A DNA stretch of 54,974 nucleotides, taken from Ruminococcus sp. Lineage in GTDB: Bacteria > Bacillota > Clostridia > Oscillospirales > Ruminococcaceae. The notes beneath the pieces were generated by a model. The model was not told the origin of the DNA, searched no databases, and was given only the letters and a program-made list of their open reading frames with translations. A program made the translations under genes and the position numbers. Shown here piece by piece: positions 38,801 through 47,916 of the stretch (the stretch's first letter is position 1; each line of letters opens with the position of its first letter). The DNA is taken from positions 1 to 54,974 of the forward strand of contig JALCDN010000004.1 in the NCBI GenBank assembly GCA_022641595.1, in the 5' to 3' direction.

Positions 38801-39573
38801 ACGATGAGAACGTTTTTAACGTCAAACTTTATAACCCTGCCGACTATGACGAAAAATCAACTGTTTTACCTGACGCAAAAGCCGCAGACAGCACTATAAT
38901 AAAAAGAATTTCTGATATGATTTCATATAAGTACGATACGACACTCTCTGTAATGCCGTCAAAAATAAGCGTAACTCAGCTTGCCGAAAAATTTGCTGTC
39001 AAGGACAATCAGCCTCAAACCTTGCTTAAACGCCCCAAATTTATAAGCGAAACATCAAAGCTTACAGGAAGCGAAAGAGGTACTGCTATTCATACTTTTT
39101 TCCAGTATTGCTGCTTCGATGCCGCAATTAATGACCCCGAAAGCGAAATCTGGAATATGGTAGATAAAGGCTATCTTTCCGAAAACGAAGCTGAGGCTAT
39201 TCCTAAGGACAAAATTTCTGCTTTCTTCAAAAGCTATATTTATAAAAAAATTCTGCAAAGCAAAAAATATGTGCGTGAAATGAAATTTATGATAGCTCTC
39301 AACGAAATCGCTCTTGATAAGGATTTTGAGGAGAAATTCAAGTTCTCAGACGGTATGATTAAAGGTATTATGGACCTCATTATTTTTGAAACAGATGGAA
39401 TAATCCTTGTCGATTATAAATCAGACAGAACTAAAAATGAGAATATGCTCAAAGAAAGATATAAATGTCAGCTCGAACTTTATAAAAAAGCTCTCGAGCT
39501 TATGACAGGTCAGAAAGTTCTTTGCGCATACCTTTACTCCTTCGAAATGGAAAAGGAAATTTGTGTGCTTTAA
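35878..39573 (+). CDS. addA: ATP-dependent helicase/nuclease subunit A
   Basis: [53 protein letters not shown]; overlaps addB. Confidence 0.96.
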   Translation: [1231 protein letters not shown]

Positions 39574-39601
39574 GAAAATACTGCAAGCACTTTCTTAATG
39601 A

Positions 39602-39629
39602 CATCACAGAAAATATATTTTCTGTGATG
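39602..39629. terminator. Perfect hairpin downstream of addA
   Basis: CATCACAGAAAA TATA TTTTCTGTGATG. Confidence 0.6.
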
Positions 39630-39649
39630 CCTAAATCTTCCGCTTTTGA

Positions 39650-39678
39650 TTGCAATCGCCAAAAAAGTATGATATAAT
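39650..39678 (+). promoter_or_regulatory. Candidate promoter for prfB leader transcript
   Basis: TTGCAA - 17 bp - TATAAT. Confidence 0.55.
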
Positions 39679-39684
39679 TATTTC

Positions 39685-40060
39685 AAGGGCATATAAGACA
39701 ACGCAGCAAAAGTCTTGTGAATATATTGCAAAGCCGGATTTTTAGTCATATACACTAAAAATCTGTAGGCATACTTGCCGTATGTCAGAACTTGTCTTCA
39801 TAAGAAATATGTGCGAATTTTCAAGCACATTTTAGTTGATGTCAAGGCAAAAATTTGCAGTTGGGCTGTCACCCTGCAAGAATTTCTAACGCAGACAGCA
39901 GCTGAAATCGCTGAAAAAACGTGCATGGATTCTTGTGAAGACAAGTTCTCAAAACTCTTAGGGCAATATGACGGAAAATATGCGAACAAGGTATATGCAA
40001 AATCACAAGATTTGACTTATGCAGTGTCGACTTCAATTGTCAGACTTTGAAAGGAATGAA
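39685..40060 (+). other. Highly structured prfB 5' leader (candidate cis-regulatory RNA or palindromic insertion)
   Basis: 19-bp long-range stem 39788-39806/39930-39948 enclosing several hairpins; see findings. Confidence 0.45.
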
Positions 40061-40063
40061 ATC

Positions 40064-41182
40064 ATGGTTATACTCGATGACCTCAGGGTCGAAATGGTCA
40101 ACTACAGAAAAGAAATGATAGAACTTTCCGACGTTCTCAATCTTAAAGAATCTGAAAAAGAACTCGAAGATCTAAAAAAACAAATCGCTGCAGACGGTTT
40201 CTGGGACGATCTGGAAAATTCTCAGAAAATTTTACAGAAAACTAAAACTATCGAAAATAAAATCGGTGCTTACAATAAGCTGAACGAAAACCTCGAAGAT
40301 ATTATCGCTCTTATCGAACTTTCAATAGAAGCTGAAGACGATTCTTCTCTCGACGAAATTAACAGAGATATCGCTAAATTTAAAACAAAGCTCGAGGATA
40401 AAAAACTATCAACACTTCTTACAGGCGAATACGATAAGTGCAATGCTATCCTTACTTTCCACGCAGGTGCAGGCGGTACGGAAGCTCAGGACTGGGCTGA
40501 AATGCTATACAGAATGTACAACAGATGGGCTGAACGCCACAGCTTTAAGGTAAGCCTTCTTGATTACCTCGACGGCGATGATGCCGGTCTTAAATCTGCC
40601 TCTATTTTGATTGAGGGCGAAAACGCCTACGGTTATATGAAGTCGGAAGCAGGCGTACACAGACTCGTAAGAATTTCTCCGTTCGATGCTTCAGGTCGCC
40701 GTCATACCTCTTTTGCTGCTCTTGAGGTTATGCCGGAAATCGACGACTCAACTGAAGTCGACATAAGACCTGAAGACCTACAGGTCGATGCCTACCGTGC
40801 AAGCGGTGCAGGCGGTCAGCATATCAATAAAACTTCCTCTGCTATAAGAATTACACATTTACCTACAGGCGTAGTCGTTTCATGCCAGACACAAAGAAGT
40901 CAGTTCCAGAATAAGGACTACGCTATGAAAATGCTGCGTTCCAAACTCGTCGAAATCAAAGAACGTGAACATCTCGAAAAGATTTCAGATATCAAAGGCG
41001 TTCAGCGTGAAATTGCCTGGGGCTCTCAGATACGTTCTTATGTATTTATGCCTTACACTCTCGCAAAAGACCACAGAACAGGCTTCGAAAACGGTAACAT
41101 CAGCGCTGTTATGGACGGCGATATCGACGGTTTTATTAATGCTTACCTTAAATCCCTTTCTCACGGTACTCTCGAAAAATAA
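40064..41182 (+). CDS. prfB: Peptide chain release factor 2 (no in-frame stop/frameshift site)
   Basis: FHAGAGGTEAQDWAEMLYRMY; YRASGAGGQHINKTSSAIRITHLPTG; contiguous single frame. Confidence 0.96.
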   Translation: MVILDDLRVEMVNYRKEMIELSDVLNLKESEKELEDLKKQIAADGFWDDLENSQKILQKTKTIENKIGAYNKLNENLEDIIALIELSIEAEDDSSLDEINRDIAKFKTKLEDKKLSTLLTGEYDKCNAILTFHAGAGGTEAQDWAEMLYRMYNRWAERHSFKVSLLDYLDGDDAGLKSASILIEGENAYGYMKSEAGVHRLVRISPFDASGRRHTSFAALEVMPEIDDSTEVDIRPEDLQVDAYRASGAGGQHINKTSSAIRITHLPTGVVVSCQTQRSQFQNKDYAMKMLRSKLVEIKEREHLEKISDIKGVQREIAWGSQIRSYVFMPYTLAKDHRTGFENGNISAVMDGDIDGFINAYLKSLSHGTLEK

Positions 41183-41192
41183 TGTAATTTTC

Positions 41193-41222
41193 AAACGGAC
41201 AGCTCTTGCTGTCCGTTTTTCT
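41193..41222 (+). terminator. Rho-independent terminator after prfB
   Basis: AAACGGACAGC tctt GCTGTCCGTTTTT. Confidence 0.9.
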
Positions 41223-41410
41223 CTTTTCCATACCTTTTTTCAGATTTTTTTGTAAGATTTTCAGAAGTTGTCACAAAACTATTGAAAAAATCAGGGAAAA
41301 ATGATATACTGTTTTTATGTACATCTTTATAACTGCCTGACGGTAAACAGACAGCTATATCACTTTTAAAAGTTTTTATATTTTTTTACCTTGATTAAAT
41401 GGAGTTTCTT

Positions 41411-43444
41411 ATGAAAAAATGGGCAGTCAATAAACCTGACAGAAAAATAGTCTCCGATCTGATGACCTCAGGCGGTATTACATCTCTTGCCGCTTCGGTT
41501 CTCGCCGCAAGAGGCTTCGTTAACATTGAATCTGTTTTCAAACAGCTCGAAACAAATGAACTGTCTGACCCTTTCCTGATAAAGGATATGGATAAAGCAG
41601 CCGATATTATTAACAATGCTATTGATGACGGTACCAAAATCTGCATTTACGGCGATTATGACTGCGATGGCATTATGGCTTGTGCTATCCTTTACCAATT
41701 TCTGTCAGAAAACGGTGCCGATGCTCAATGCTATATACCCGAACGCTCAGAAGGCTACGGTATGAACCAGCAGGCAATCAGAAAACTTGCAGATCAAGGC
41801 TTCAAACTCATAATTACCGTTGATAACGGCATTTCTGCTGCAAATGAAGCTGAACTTGTTTATCAGCTCGGTATGAAGCTCGTTATTACTGACCATCACC
41901 AACCGGGTGACAATCTGCCTCGGGCTGAGGCTGTTATCGACCCACACCGCACAGACTGCTTCTCCCCTTTTAAAAAACTTTGCGGTGCAGCTGTTGCTCT
42001 GAAGCTCGTTGCAGCTCTCGACGGCGGTGACTACACCATGGCTCTTGAACAATTCGGCGACCTGGCAGCTATCGCTACTATTGCGGATATTGTCGACCTT
42101 ACAGGCGAAAACAGATATATCGCCGATTACGGCATAAGACTTATACAGAATACAGACAGAGCAGGTCTTATCGCTCTGCTTAAATCAAGCGGTCTTACAG
42201 AAAAAACGATTTCTTCTGTTTCAATAGCTTTTACGCTCGCTCCAAGAATAAATTCAGCAGGTAGATTTGGCTCGCCAACTACTGCACTGAAACTTATACT
42301 CTCCGATGACCTGCAACAGGCTGAAGAAATTGCCAGCGAACTCGAAGCTCTTAACTCAACAAGAAAAAATGCCGAGAATGACATAATTTCAGAAATTTAC
42401 AGTAAAATAAATAATGACCCGTCAATTATCCGCCAGCGTATCTTGTTTTTCTGCGGCAAAAACTGGCATCACGGCGTTATCGGTATTGTTGCTTCAAAAC
42501 TGCTTGAGAAATTCGGAAAACCTTGCTTCATTATGTCAGAATGTAACGGTGAGGTAAGAGGTTCCGCTCGCTCATTCGGCGAATTTTCTGTTTTCAAAGC
42601 CCTTACTGCCACTTCGCAATGCCTCGAAAAATTCGGCGGTCACCCGGGTGCAGGCGGTTTTACTGTCAAACCTGATAAAATTTCTGAATTTAAAGACACT
42701 CTGCTAAACTACGCTTTGAATGAATTTCCTATAATGCCTGCTCTAACCATTAATGCAGATGTTCCAATAAACCCAAGAGAACTTACTGTCGATAACGTTC
42801 GTGGTCTTAAAGTACTTGAACCATTTGGTGCAGGTAACCAGTCCCCTCTTTTCCTGATTCAGGAAGCTCAGGTTATCGAAATAATCCCTCTGTCGGACGG
42901 CGTTCATTCAAAACTTAAAATTAAAATCGGTACGGCTTTCTTTTTCGCCCTCATTTTCAGAATGTCTCCAGATGAGCTTTCCGTACATAAAGACGATTTT
43001 GCCGACTTCATTGTCTCTCTTGACATAAATACTTTTAAAAATATGGAAAGCGTCAGCCTTATTGTTAAGGATTACAGACTTCACGGAATTAAACAAAGCA
43101 GCGTTTTTGCCGCTTCTGCCGCTTTTGAGGCTTTCTGCCGCAACGAAAAACTCCCCGACGCTTATTACAAAAGTATGCTGCCGTCTTATGACGAATTGAA
43201 AATTATATACCTTTCAATTCCAAAACAAGGTATCAGCTTTGACTCGCTCTTCAACAGCATTTGCTCCAAAGGCGTAAACTACTGCAAAATGCTTGCTGCT
43301 ATTGACGCTTTCACTGAACTGAAGCTGATTTCAGCCGATTACGCTTCCGAAAAGCTTCAGAGACTCTCTGTTACAAAAAAAACAGATATGAACTGCGCTT
43401 CAATAATCCAAAAACTTCACTGCACCGCCACTGAAATCAAGTAA
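41411..43444 (+). CDS. recJ: Single-stranded-DNA-specific exonuclease
   Basis: ICIYGDYDCDGIMACAIL; VITDHHQPGDNLP; GGHPGAGGFT. Confidence 0.95.
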   Translation: MKKWAVNKPDRKIVSDLMTSGGITSLAASVLAARGFVNIESVFKQLETNELSDPFLIKDMDKAADIINNAIDDGTKICIYGDYDCDGIMACAILYQFLSENGADAQCYIPERSEGYGMNQQAIRKLADQGFKLIITVDNGISAANEAELVYQLGMKLVITDHHQPGDNLPRAEAVIDPHRTDCFSPFKKLCGAAVALKLVAALDGGDYTMALEQFGDLAAIATIADIVDLTGENRYIADYGIRLIQNTDRAGLIALLKSSGLTEKTISSVSIAFTLAPRINSAGRFGSPTTALKLILSDDLQQAEEIASELEALNSTRKNAENDIISEIYSKINNDPSIIRQRILFFCGKNWHHGVIGIVASKLLEKFGKPCFIMSECNGEVRGSARSFGEFSVFKALTATSQCLEKFGGHPGAGGFTVKPDKISEFKDTLLNYALNEFPIMPALTINADVPINPRELTVDNVRGLKVLEPFGAGNQSPLFLIQEAQVIEIIPLSDGVHSKLKIKIGTAFFFALIFRMSPDELSVHKDDFADFIVSLDINTFKNMESVSLIVKDYRLHGIKQSSVFAASAAFEAFCRNEKLPDAYYKSMLPSYDELKIIYLSIPKQGISFDSLFNSICSKGVNYCKMLAAIDAFTELKLISADYASEKLQRLSVTKKTDMNCASIIQKLHCTATEIK

Positions 43445-43513
43445 TTGCTATTTTCTGTATAACCACGGCTTATTCGGCGATATACGCCGCTAATGATATT
43501 GGGAGGAACTACA

Positions 43514-45709
43514 ATGCAGGACGATAATTTTACTATTGATATGCTTATCCAGAAAATTCTTACTACGGACAAGCAATATGACCTGAGCAAAATAATTACT
43601 GCTTATGAATTTGCAGCAAAAGCTCACGAGGGACAGACACGCTCATCAGGTCAGCCGTATATTATCCACCCTCTTGCGGTTTCTTTTATCCTTCTTGACC
43701 TCGGCATGGACACTGATACTATCTGTGCCGCTATGCTTCACGATGTCGTTGAAGATACCCCTACTACACTTGATGACGTTAAAAAACGTTTTGGTCAGGA
43801 CGTTGCAATGCTCGTTGACGGTGTAACAAAGCTTAATAAAATTCCTATGTTCAACAGAGAAGAACAACAAGCTGAAAATGTAAGAAAAATTCTGCTTGCT
43901 ATGTCTCAGGATATCCGTGTTATGATTATAAAGCTTTGCGACAGACTCCATAATATGAGAACACTTAAATATCGTCCGCTTGCCAAACAACGTGCAACTG
44001 CACTCGAAACTATGAACATCTATGCCCCTATCGCTCACCGCCTTGGCATAAGAGCCGTAAAAGAAGAACTCGAAGACCTCTCTTTCCGTTATCTTGACCC
44101 TTACGCTTACTCAGAAATCGAACATATCCTCGAAATTAAAAAAGAAGAACGTGAAGCCTTCATCGAAACTATCAAATCAAGAATCGCTGCAAGATTCAAA
44201 TCTGAGGATTTCGCTCAGCCTCCTCAAATCGAGGGACGTGTAAAAAGTATTTACGGCATATATAAAAAAGTTTTCGTAAATCACAGAAATATTGACGAAA
44301 TATATGACAAATATGCAGTAAGAATTATTGTATCTACTGTTGCTGAATGCTATAACGTTCTCGGTCTTATACACGATATGTTCAGACCTCTGCCAAATAG
44401 ATTCAAGGACTATATTTCTACTCCGAAACCAAATATGTATCAGTCGCTCCATACAACAGTTCTCGGACGTGAGGGCATTCCGTTTGAAGTTCAGATACGA
44501 ACATGGGATATGCACGAAACCGCCGAATATGGTGTCGCTGCACACTGGAAGTACAAAGAAGGCATTCAGGGCAAAGACAAAATGGAACAGAGACTCGCAT
44601 GGGTTCGTCAGGTTATCGAGGCTCAGCAAACTTCTGATGACGTGGAGGAAATCGTCAGAATCATCAAAACTGACCTCGCTCCGGAAGACATTGTCGTTAT
44701 GACCCCTAAGGGCGACTCTATATCACTCCCTATAGGCTCAACTGTCATAGACTATGCCTACAGAATCCACACTCAGATTGGCCATAAAACTATCGGTGCA
44801 AAAGTGGACGGAAAAATTGTTCCGCTTGACTATAAACTTCATACAGGCGAAATATGCGACGTAATTACAAGCAAAGACCCTGATAAAGGTCCAAACAGAG
44901 CCTGGCTCGACATCGTCACTACAAACGAAGCAAAGGCTAAAATTCGTTCGTGGTTCAAAAAAGAATGCCGTGAGGAAAATATCGTTCAGGGTAAAGCTGA
45001 ACTCGATGCCGAATTTAAACGACATAAAATGTATGTCCCTGAGGAGGATATGGAAGCTTTCCTCTCAGATGACTTTAAACGCCATAATTGCTCAAATCTT
45101 GAGGATTTCTACGCTTCAATCGGCTACGGCGGAATAATGCTTTCTAAAATTATTTCAAGACTTAAAGATAATTATCAGAAAATTTATAACAGCGACGATT
45201 CCGATAAGCTGAATCCTCCCCCAATACAGCCAATATCAAGTAATATCAAAAACGCTATCATTCTTGATCAGATCGACGATTGCGTCGTGAAATTTGCACA
45301 GTGCTGCAATCCACTTCCGGGTGACGATATCGTAGGATTTATTACAAGAGGTCACGGAATCTCCGTACACACAACTCAATGCACCAACTACAAGGCGGCT
45401 CTCGCAAGAGCTGACAAGCAGGAACTTGAAAGATGGTGCGATATACAGTGGTCCGCTAACAGCTCATCTTCTTTACAGACAAGCATCGAAGTCATCGCTA
45501 CTGACCGTGTCGGACTTGTTTTCGATATAACTGCTATCCTCACTGAAGCCAGAATTCCTATGGTTCACTCTTCATCAAGAAACCTTAAAAATGGAAACGC
45601 TCTTTTTGAAGCATCAATTACAATTGCAGGCACTGACCAGCTTAAAAGCCTGTTTGAAAAGCTAAAACGCATCAAAGGCGTTATTTCCGTTGAAAGAGCT
45701 AACCTTTAA
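43514..45709 (+). CDS. relA: Bifunctional (p)ppGpp synthetase/hydrolase
   Basis: HEGQTRSSGQPYIIHPLAVS; MLHDVVEDT; DRLHNMRTL; TGS and ACT domains. Confidence 0.96.
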   Translation: MQDDNFTIDMLIQKILTTDKQYDLSKIITAYEFAAKAHEGQTRSSGQPYIIHPLAVSFILLDLGMDTDTICAAMLHDVVEDTPTTLDDVKKRFGQDVAMLVDGVTKLNKIPMFNREEQQAENVRKILLAMSQDIRVMIIKLCDRLHNMRTLKYRPLAKQRATALETMNIYAPIAHRLGIRAVKEELEDLSFRYLDPYAYSEIEHILEIKKEEREAFIETIKSRIAARFKSEDFAQPPQIEGRVKSIYGIYKKVFVNHRNIDEIYDKYAVRIIVSTVAECYNVLGLIHDMFRPLPNRFKDYISTPKPNMYQSLHTTVLGREGIPFEVQIRTWDMHETAEYGVAAHWKYKEGIQGKDKMEQRLAWVRQVIEAQQTSDDVEEIVRIIKTDLAPEDIVVMTPKGDSISLPIGSTVIDYAYRIHTQIGHKTIGAKVDGKIVPLDYKLHTGEICDVITSKDPDKGPNRAWLDIVTTNEAKAKIRSWFKKECREENIVQGKAELDAEFKRHKMYVPEEDMEAFLSDDFKRHNCSNLEDFYASIGYGGIMLSKIISRLKDNYQKIYNSDDSDKLNPPPIQPISSNIKNAIILDQIDDCVVKFAQCCNPLPGDDIVGFITRGHGISVHTTQCTNYKAALARADKQELERWCDIQWSANSSSSLQTSIEVIATDRVGLVFDITAILTEARIPMVHSSSRNLKNGNALFEASITIAGTDQLKSLFEKLKRIKGVISVERANL

Positions 45710-45732
45710 AGCCCACTTACGAAAGGATTCAT

Positions 45733-46359
45733 ATGAAAATTTATACTCTTAATCTCGGTGAGCTGCAATCAAACTGCTATGTTGCCGAAACTTCACCAGG
45801 TCGCTGTATCGCCATTGACATCGGCAACGATGCAGATGTTCTTTTATGTCTGCTTGAAGAAAAAAAACTCAAGCTAAATAAAATTCTCCTCACACACGGT
45901 CATTTTGACCACATAGGCGGAGTAGCAGATGTAGTAAAACAAACAAATGCTCAGGTTTTCATTCACACAGATGACGCCTATATGCTTAAAAGTGCTGAAG
46001 CTTCACTCGCTAATTCTATTTCCGACTCACCTTTCAAACCTGTAGAAAATTATGTTGGAGTTTACGGCGACTGCATTATAAATGATGGGAAATACGATTT
46101 CAAAGTAATTCATACTCCGGGACATACTCCCGGCGGCGTCTGCTATGTTTGCGATGACGTTATTTTTTCAGGTGACACTCTTTTCCGCTTATCAATAGGC
46201 AGAACAGATTTCAAGGGTGGAAGCTTCGAAGCTCTTCAAAATTCATTGATAAGACTTTTCGCTCTCGATGGCGACTATAAAATTTACCCCGGACACGGTT
46301 TGCCAACTACGCTCGACTTTGAACGCAAAAATAATCCCTACAGCAGTCCCATTAATTAA
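45733..46359 (+). CDS. MBL-fold metallo-hydrolase (glyoxalase II-like)
   Basis: LLTHGHFDHIGG; HTPGHTPGGVCYV; SGDTLF; IYPGHG. Confidence 0.95.
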   Translation: MKIYTLNLGELQSNCYVAETSPGRCIAIDIGNDADVLLCLLEEKKLKLNKILLTHGHFDHIGGVADVVKQTNAQVFIHTDDAYMLKSAEASLANSISDSPFKPVENYVGVYGDCIINDGKYDFKVIHTPGHTPGGVCYVCDDVIFSGDTLFRLSIGRTDFKGGSFEALQNSLIRLFALDGDYKIYPGHGLPTTLDFERKNNPYSSPIN

Positions 46360-46416
46360 TACCCCATAATATACACAATCTCTATATGAGCAAAACAATA
46401 TGACTTTGGAGTGAAA

Positions 46417-47916
46417 ATGAATATTAATAATGATAAAATGCCGATTATTTTAATCGGCAATACTTTTAAATACGAAATTGAAGCAACTGTTAAGCTTTTT
46501 ATTCAAGCTTCTAAATTTAACTTTCTTTACGACAGTATTCCGGAATTTCTTCCTGAAGAATACCTCATTGCCAAAAAATTATCTGATGACAAAAATATAA
46601 AGCTTTCAGTAAGCATTAAGCTTCAAGAAAAAAATTTGTGGAAATCAGAACTGCTTCTTCAATCAAATGCGGACAATGATGAAGTCGAACACGAAATGTG
46701 CAGACTTATCTTTAACGGATTCAGTCAACTTACAGGTATAAACCCTCCTTGGGGCCTCATTACAGGTATACGTCCGGTAAAAAAAATCATTCCGCTTATT
46801 TCACACGGTCTAAACAAATCGGAAATTCAAAATATACTTATTCAAAAATATCAGATTATGCCGTCAAAGTTCGAACTTGCATATAAAACTGCCGAAAATC
46901 AGATACCTATACTCGAAAAAATTAATTCATCTGCTGTAAGCCTCTATGTTTCAATTCCGTTCTGCCCAACAAGATGCAGCTACTGCTCTTTTGTCTCTCA
47001 TTCTATGGATTCGGCTGTGAAGCTTATTCCGGATTACATCGACTGCCTCTGCCGTGAACTTGAAATCATCGGCAAAATTATAAGCGACACAAATACACCT
47101 GTTGATACTATATACTTCGGCGGCGGCACTCCTACCTCTATATCAGCTCACGATATAGAACGCCTTATGATATCCGTTGAAAATAATTTCAATATCGCTA
47201 ATGTAAGAGAATATAATTTTGAAGCAGGTCGTGCGGATACTATTACTGCACAAAAGCTTCAGGTAATTAAAAAACACGGTGCCACCCGTATTTCTGTCAA
47301 CCCACAAACACTTAACGATGACGTACTTAAAGCTATAGGCAGAAACCATACAGGTCAGGATTCTATCGACGCTTTTCTCATGGCAAGAGAAATCGGCTTT
47401 GATAACATTAATATGGACCTTATTGCAGGACTTCCTTCAGAATCTGTCAGCAGCTTCAAAAATACTCTCGACCGTGTCGTTGAACTGAATCCCGAAAGCA
47501 TTACTGTTCATACACTTACACTTAAACGCTCGGCAAGCCTTTTCGAAAACGGAATCACTCAAATACATAATCCGGTTGCACAAATGGTCGACTACAGTGT
47601 GAATAAACTTATAAATAATAATTACAATCCTTATTACCTTTACAGACAGAAAAATACAGTCGATAATCTCGAAAATGTTGGATATTCCAAAGCCGGCAAA
47701 GAAAGCTGGTACAATATTTTTATCATGGACGAAACACAAACTATTATCGGTGCAGGTTGTGCAGCTTCTACTAAGCTTGTCTACCCCGACGGAAAAATCT
47801 CCCGTATCCATAATTACAAATTTCCTTATGAGTATATAAACAGATTCGATACGCTTATGCAGAAAAAAGGAGAAATTACAGAATGCTTGAAAAAAATCAA
47901 CAATACTCAGCTATAA
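46417..47916 (+). CDS. hemZ: Coproporphyrinogen dehydrogenase HemZ (radical SAM)
   Basis: SIPFCPTRCSYCSFVSH; YFGGGTPTS; N-terminal HemZ-type extension. Confidence 0.9.
   Translation: MNINNDKMPIILIGNTFKYEIEATVKLFIQASKFNFLYDSIPEFLPEEYLIAKKLSDDKNIKLSVSIKLQEKNLWKSELLLQSNADNDEVEHEMCRLIFNGFSQLTGINPPWGLITGIRPVKKIIPLISHGLNKSEIQNILIQKYQIMPSKFELAYKTAENQIPILEKINSSAVSLYVSIPFCPTRCSYCSFVSHSMDSAVKLIPDYIDCLCRELEIIGKIISDTNTPVDTIYFGGGTPTSISAHDIERLMISVENNFNIANVREYNFEAGRADTITAQKLQVIKKHGATRISVNPQTLNDDVLKAIGRNHTGQDSIDAFLMAREIGFDNINMDLIAGLPSESVSSFKNTLDRVVELNPESITVHTLTLKRSASLFENGITQIHNPVAQMVDYSVNKLINNNYNPYYLYRQKNTVDNLENVGYSKAGKESWYNIFIMDETQTIIGAGCAASTKLVYPDGKISRIHNYKFPYEYINRFDTLMQKKGEITECLKKINNTQL

Noticed and set aside
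32553-39573. addB-addA considered as a phage defence helicase-nuclease system
   Set aside because: Motifs and order match housekeeping AddAB recombination enzyme
39775-40050. 91-aa ORF in the prfB leader
   Set aside because: Covers the long inverted repeats and hairpins, no recognisable domain or good RBS; more likely non-coding
40040-40060. CTTTGA with nearby SD-like AAGGA upstream of prfB as a programmed frameshift site
   Set aside because: It lies before the ATG at 40064 and the open frame across it is not needed; the RF2 N-terminus is complete without it
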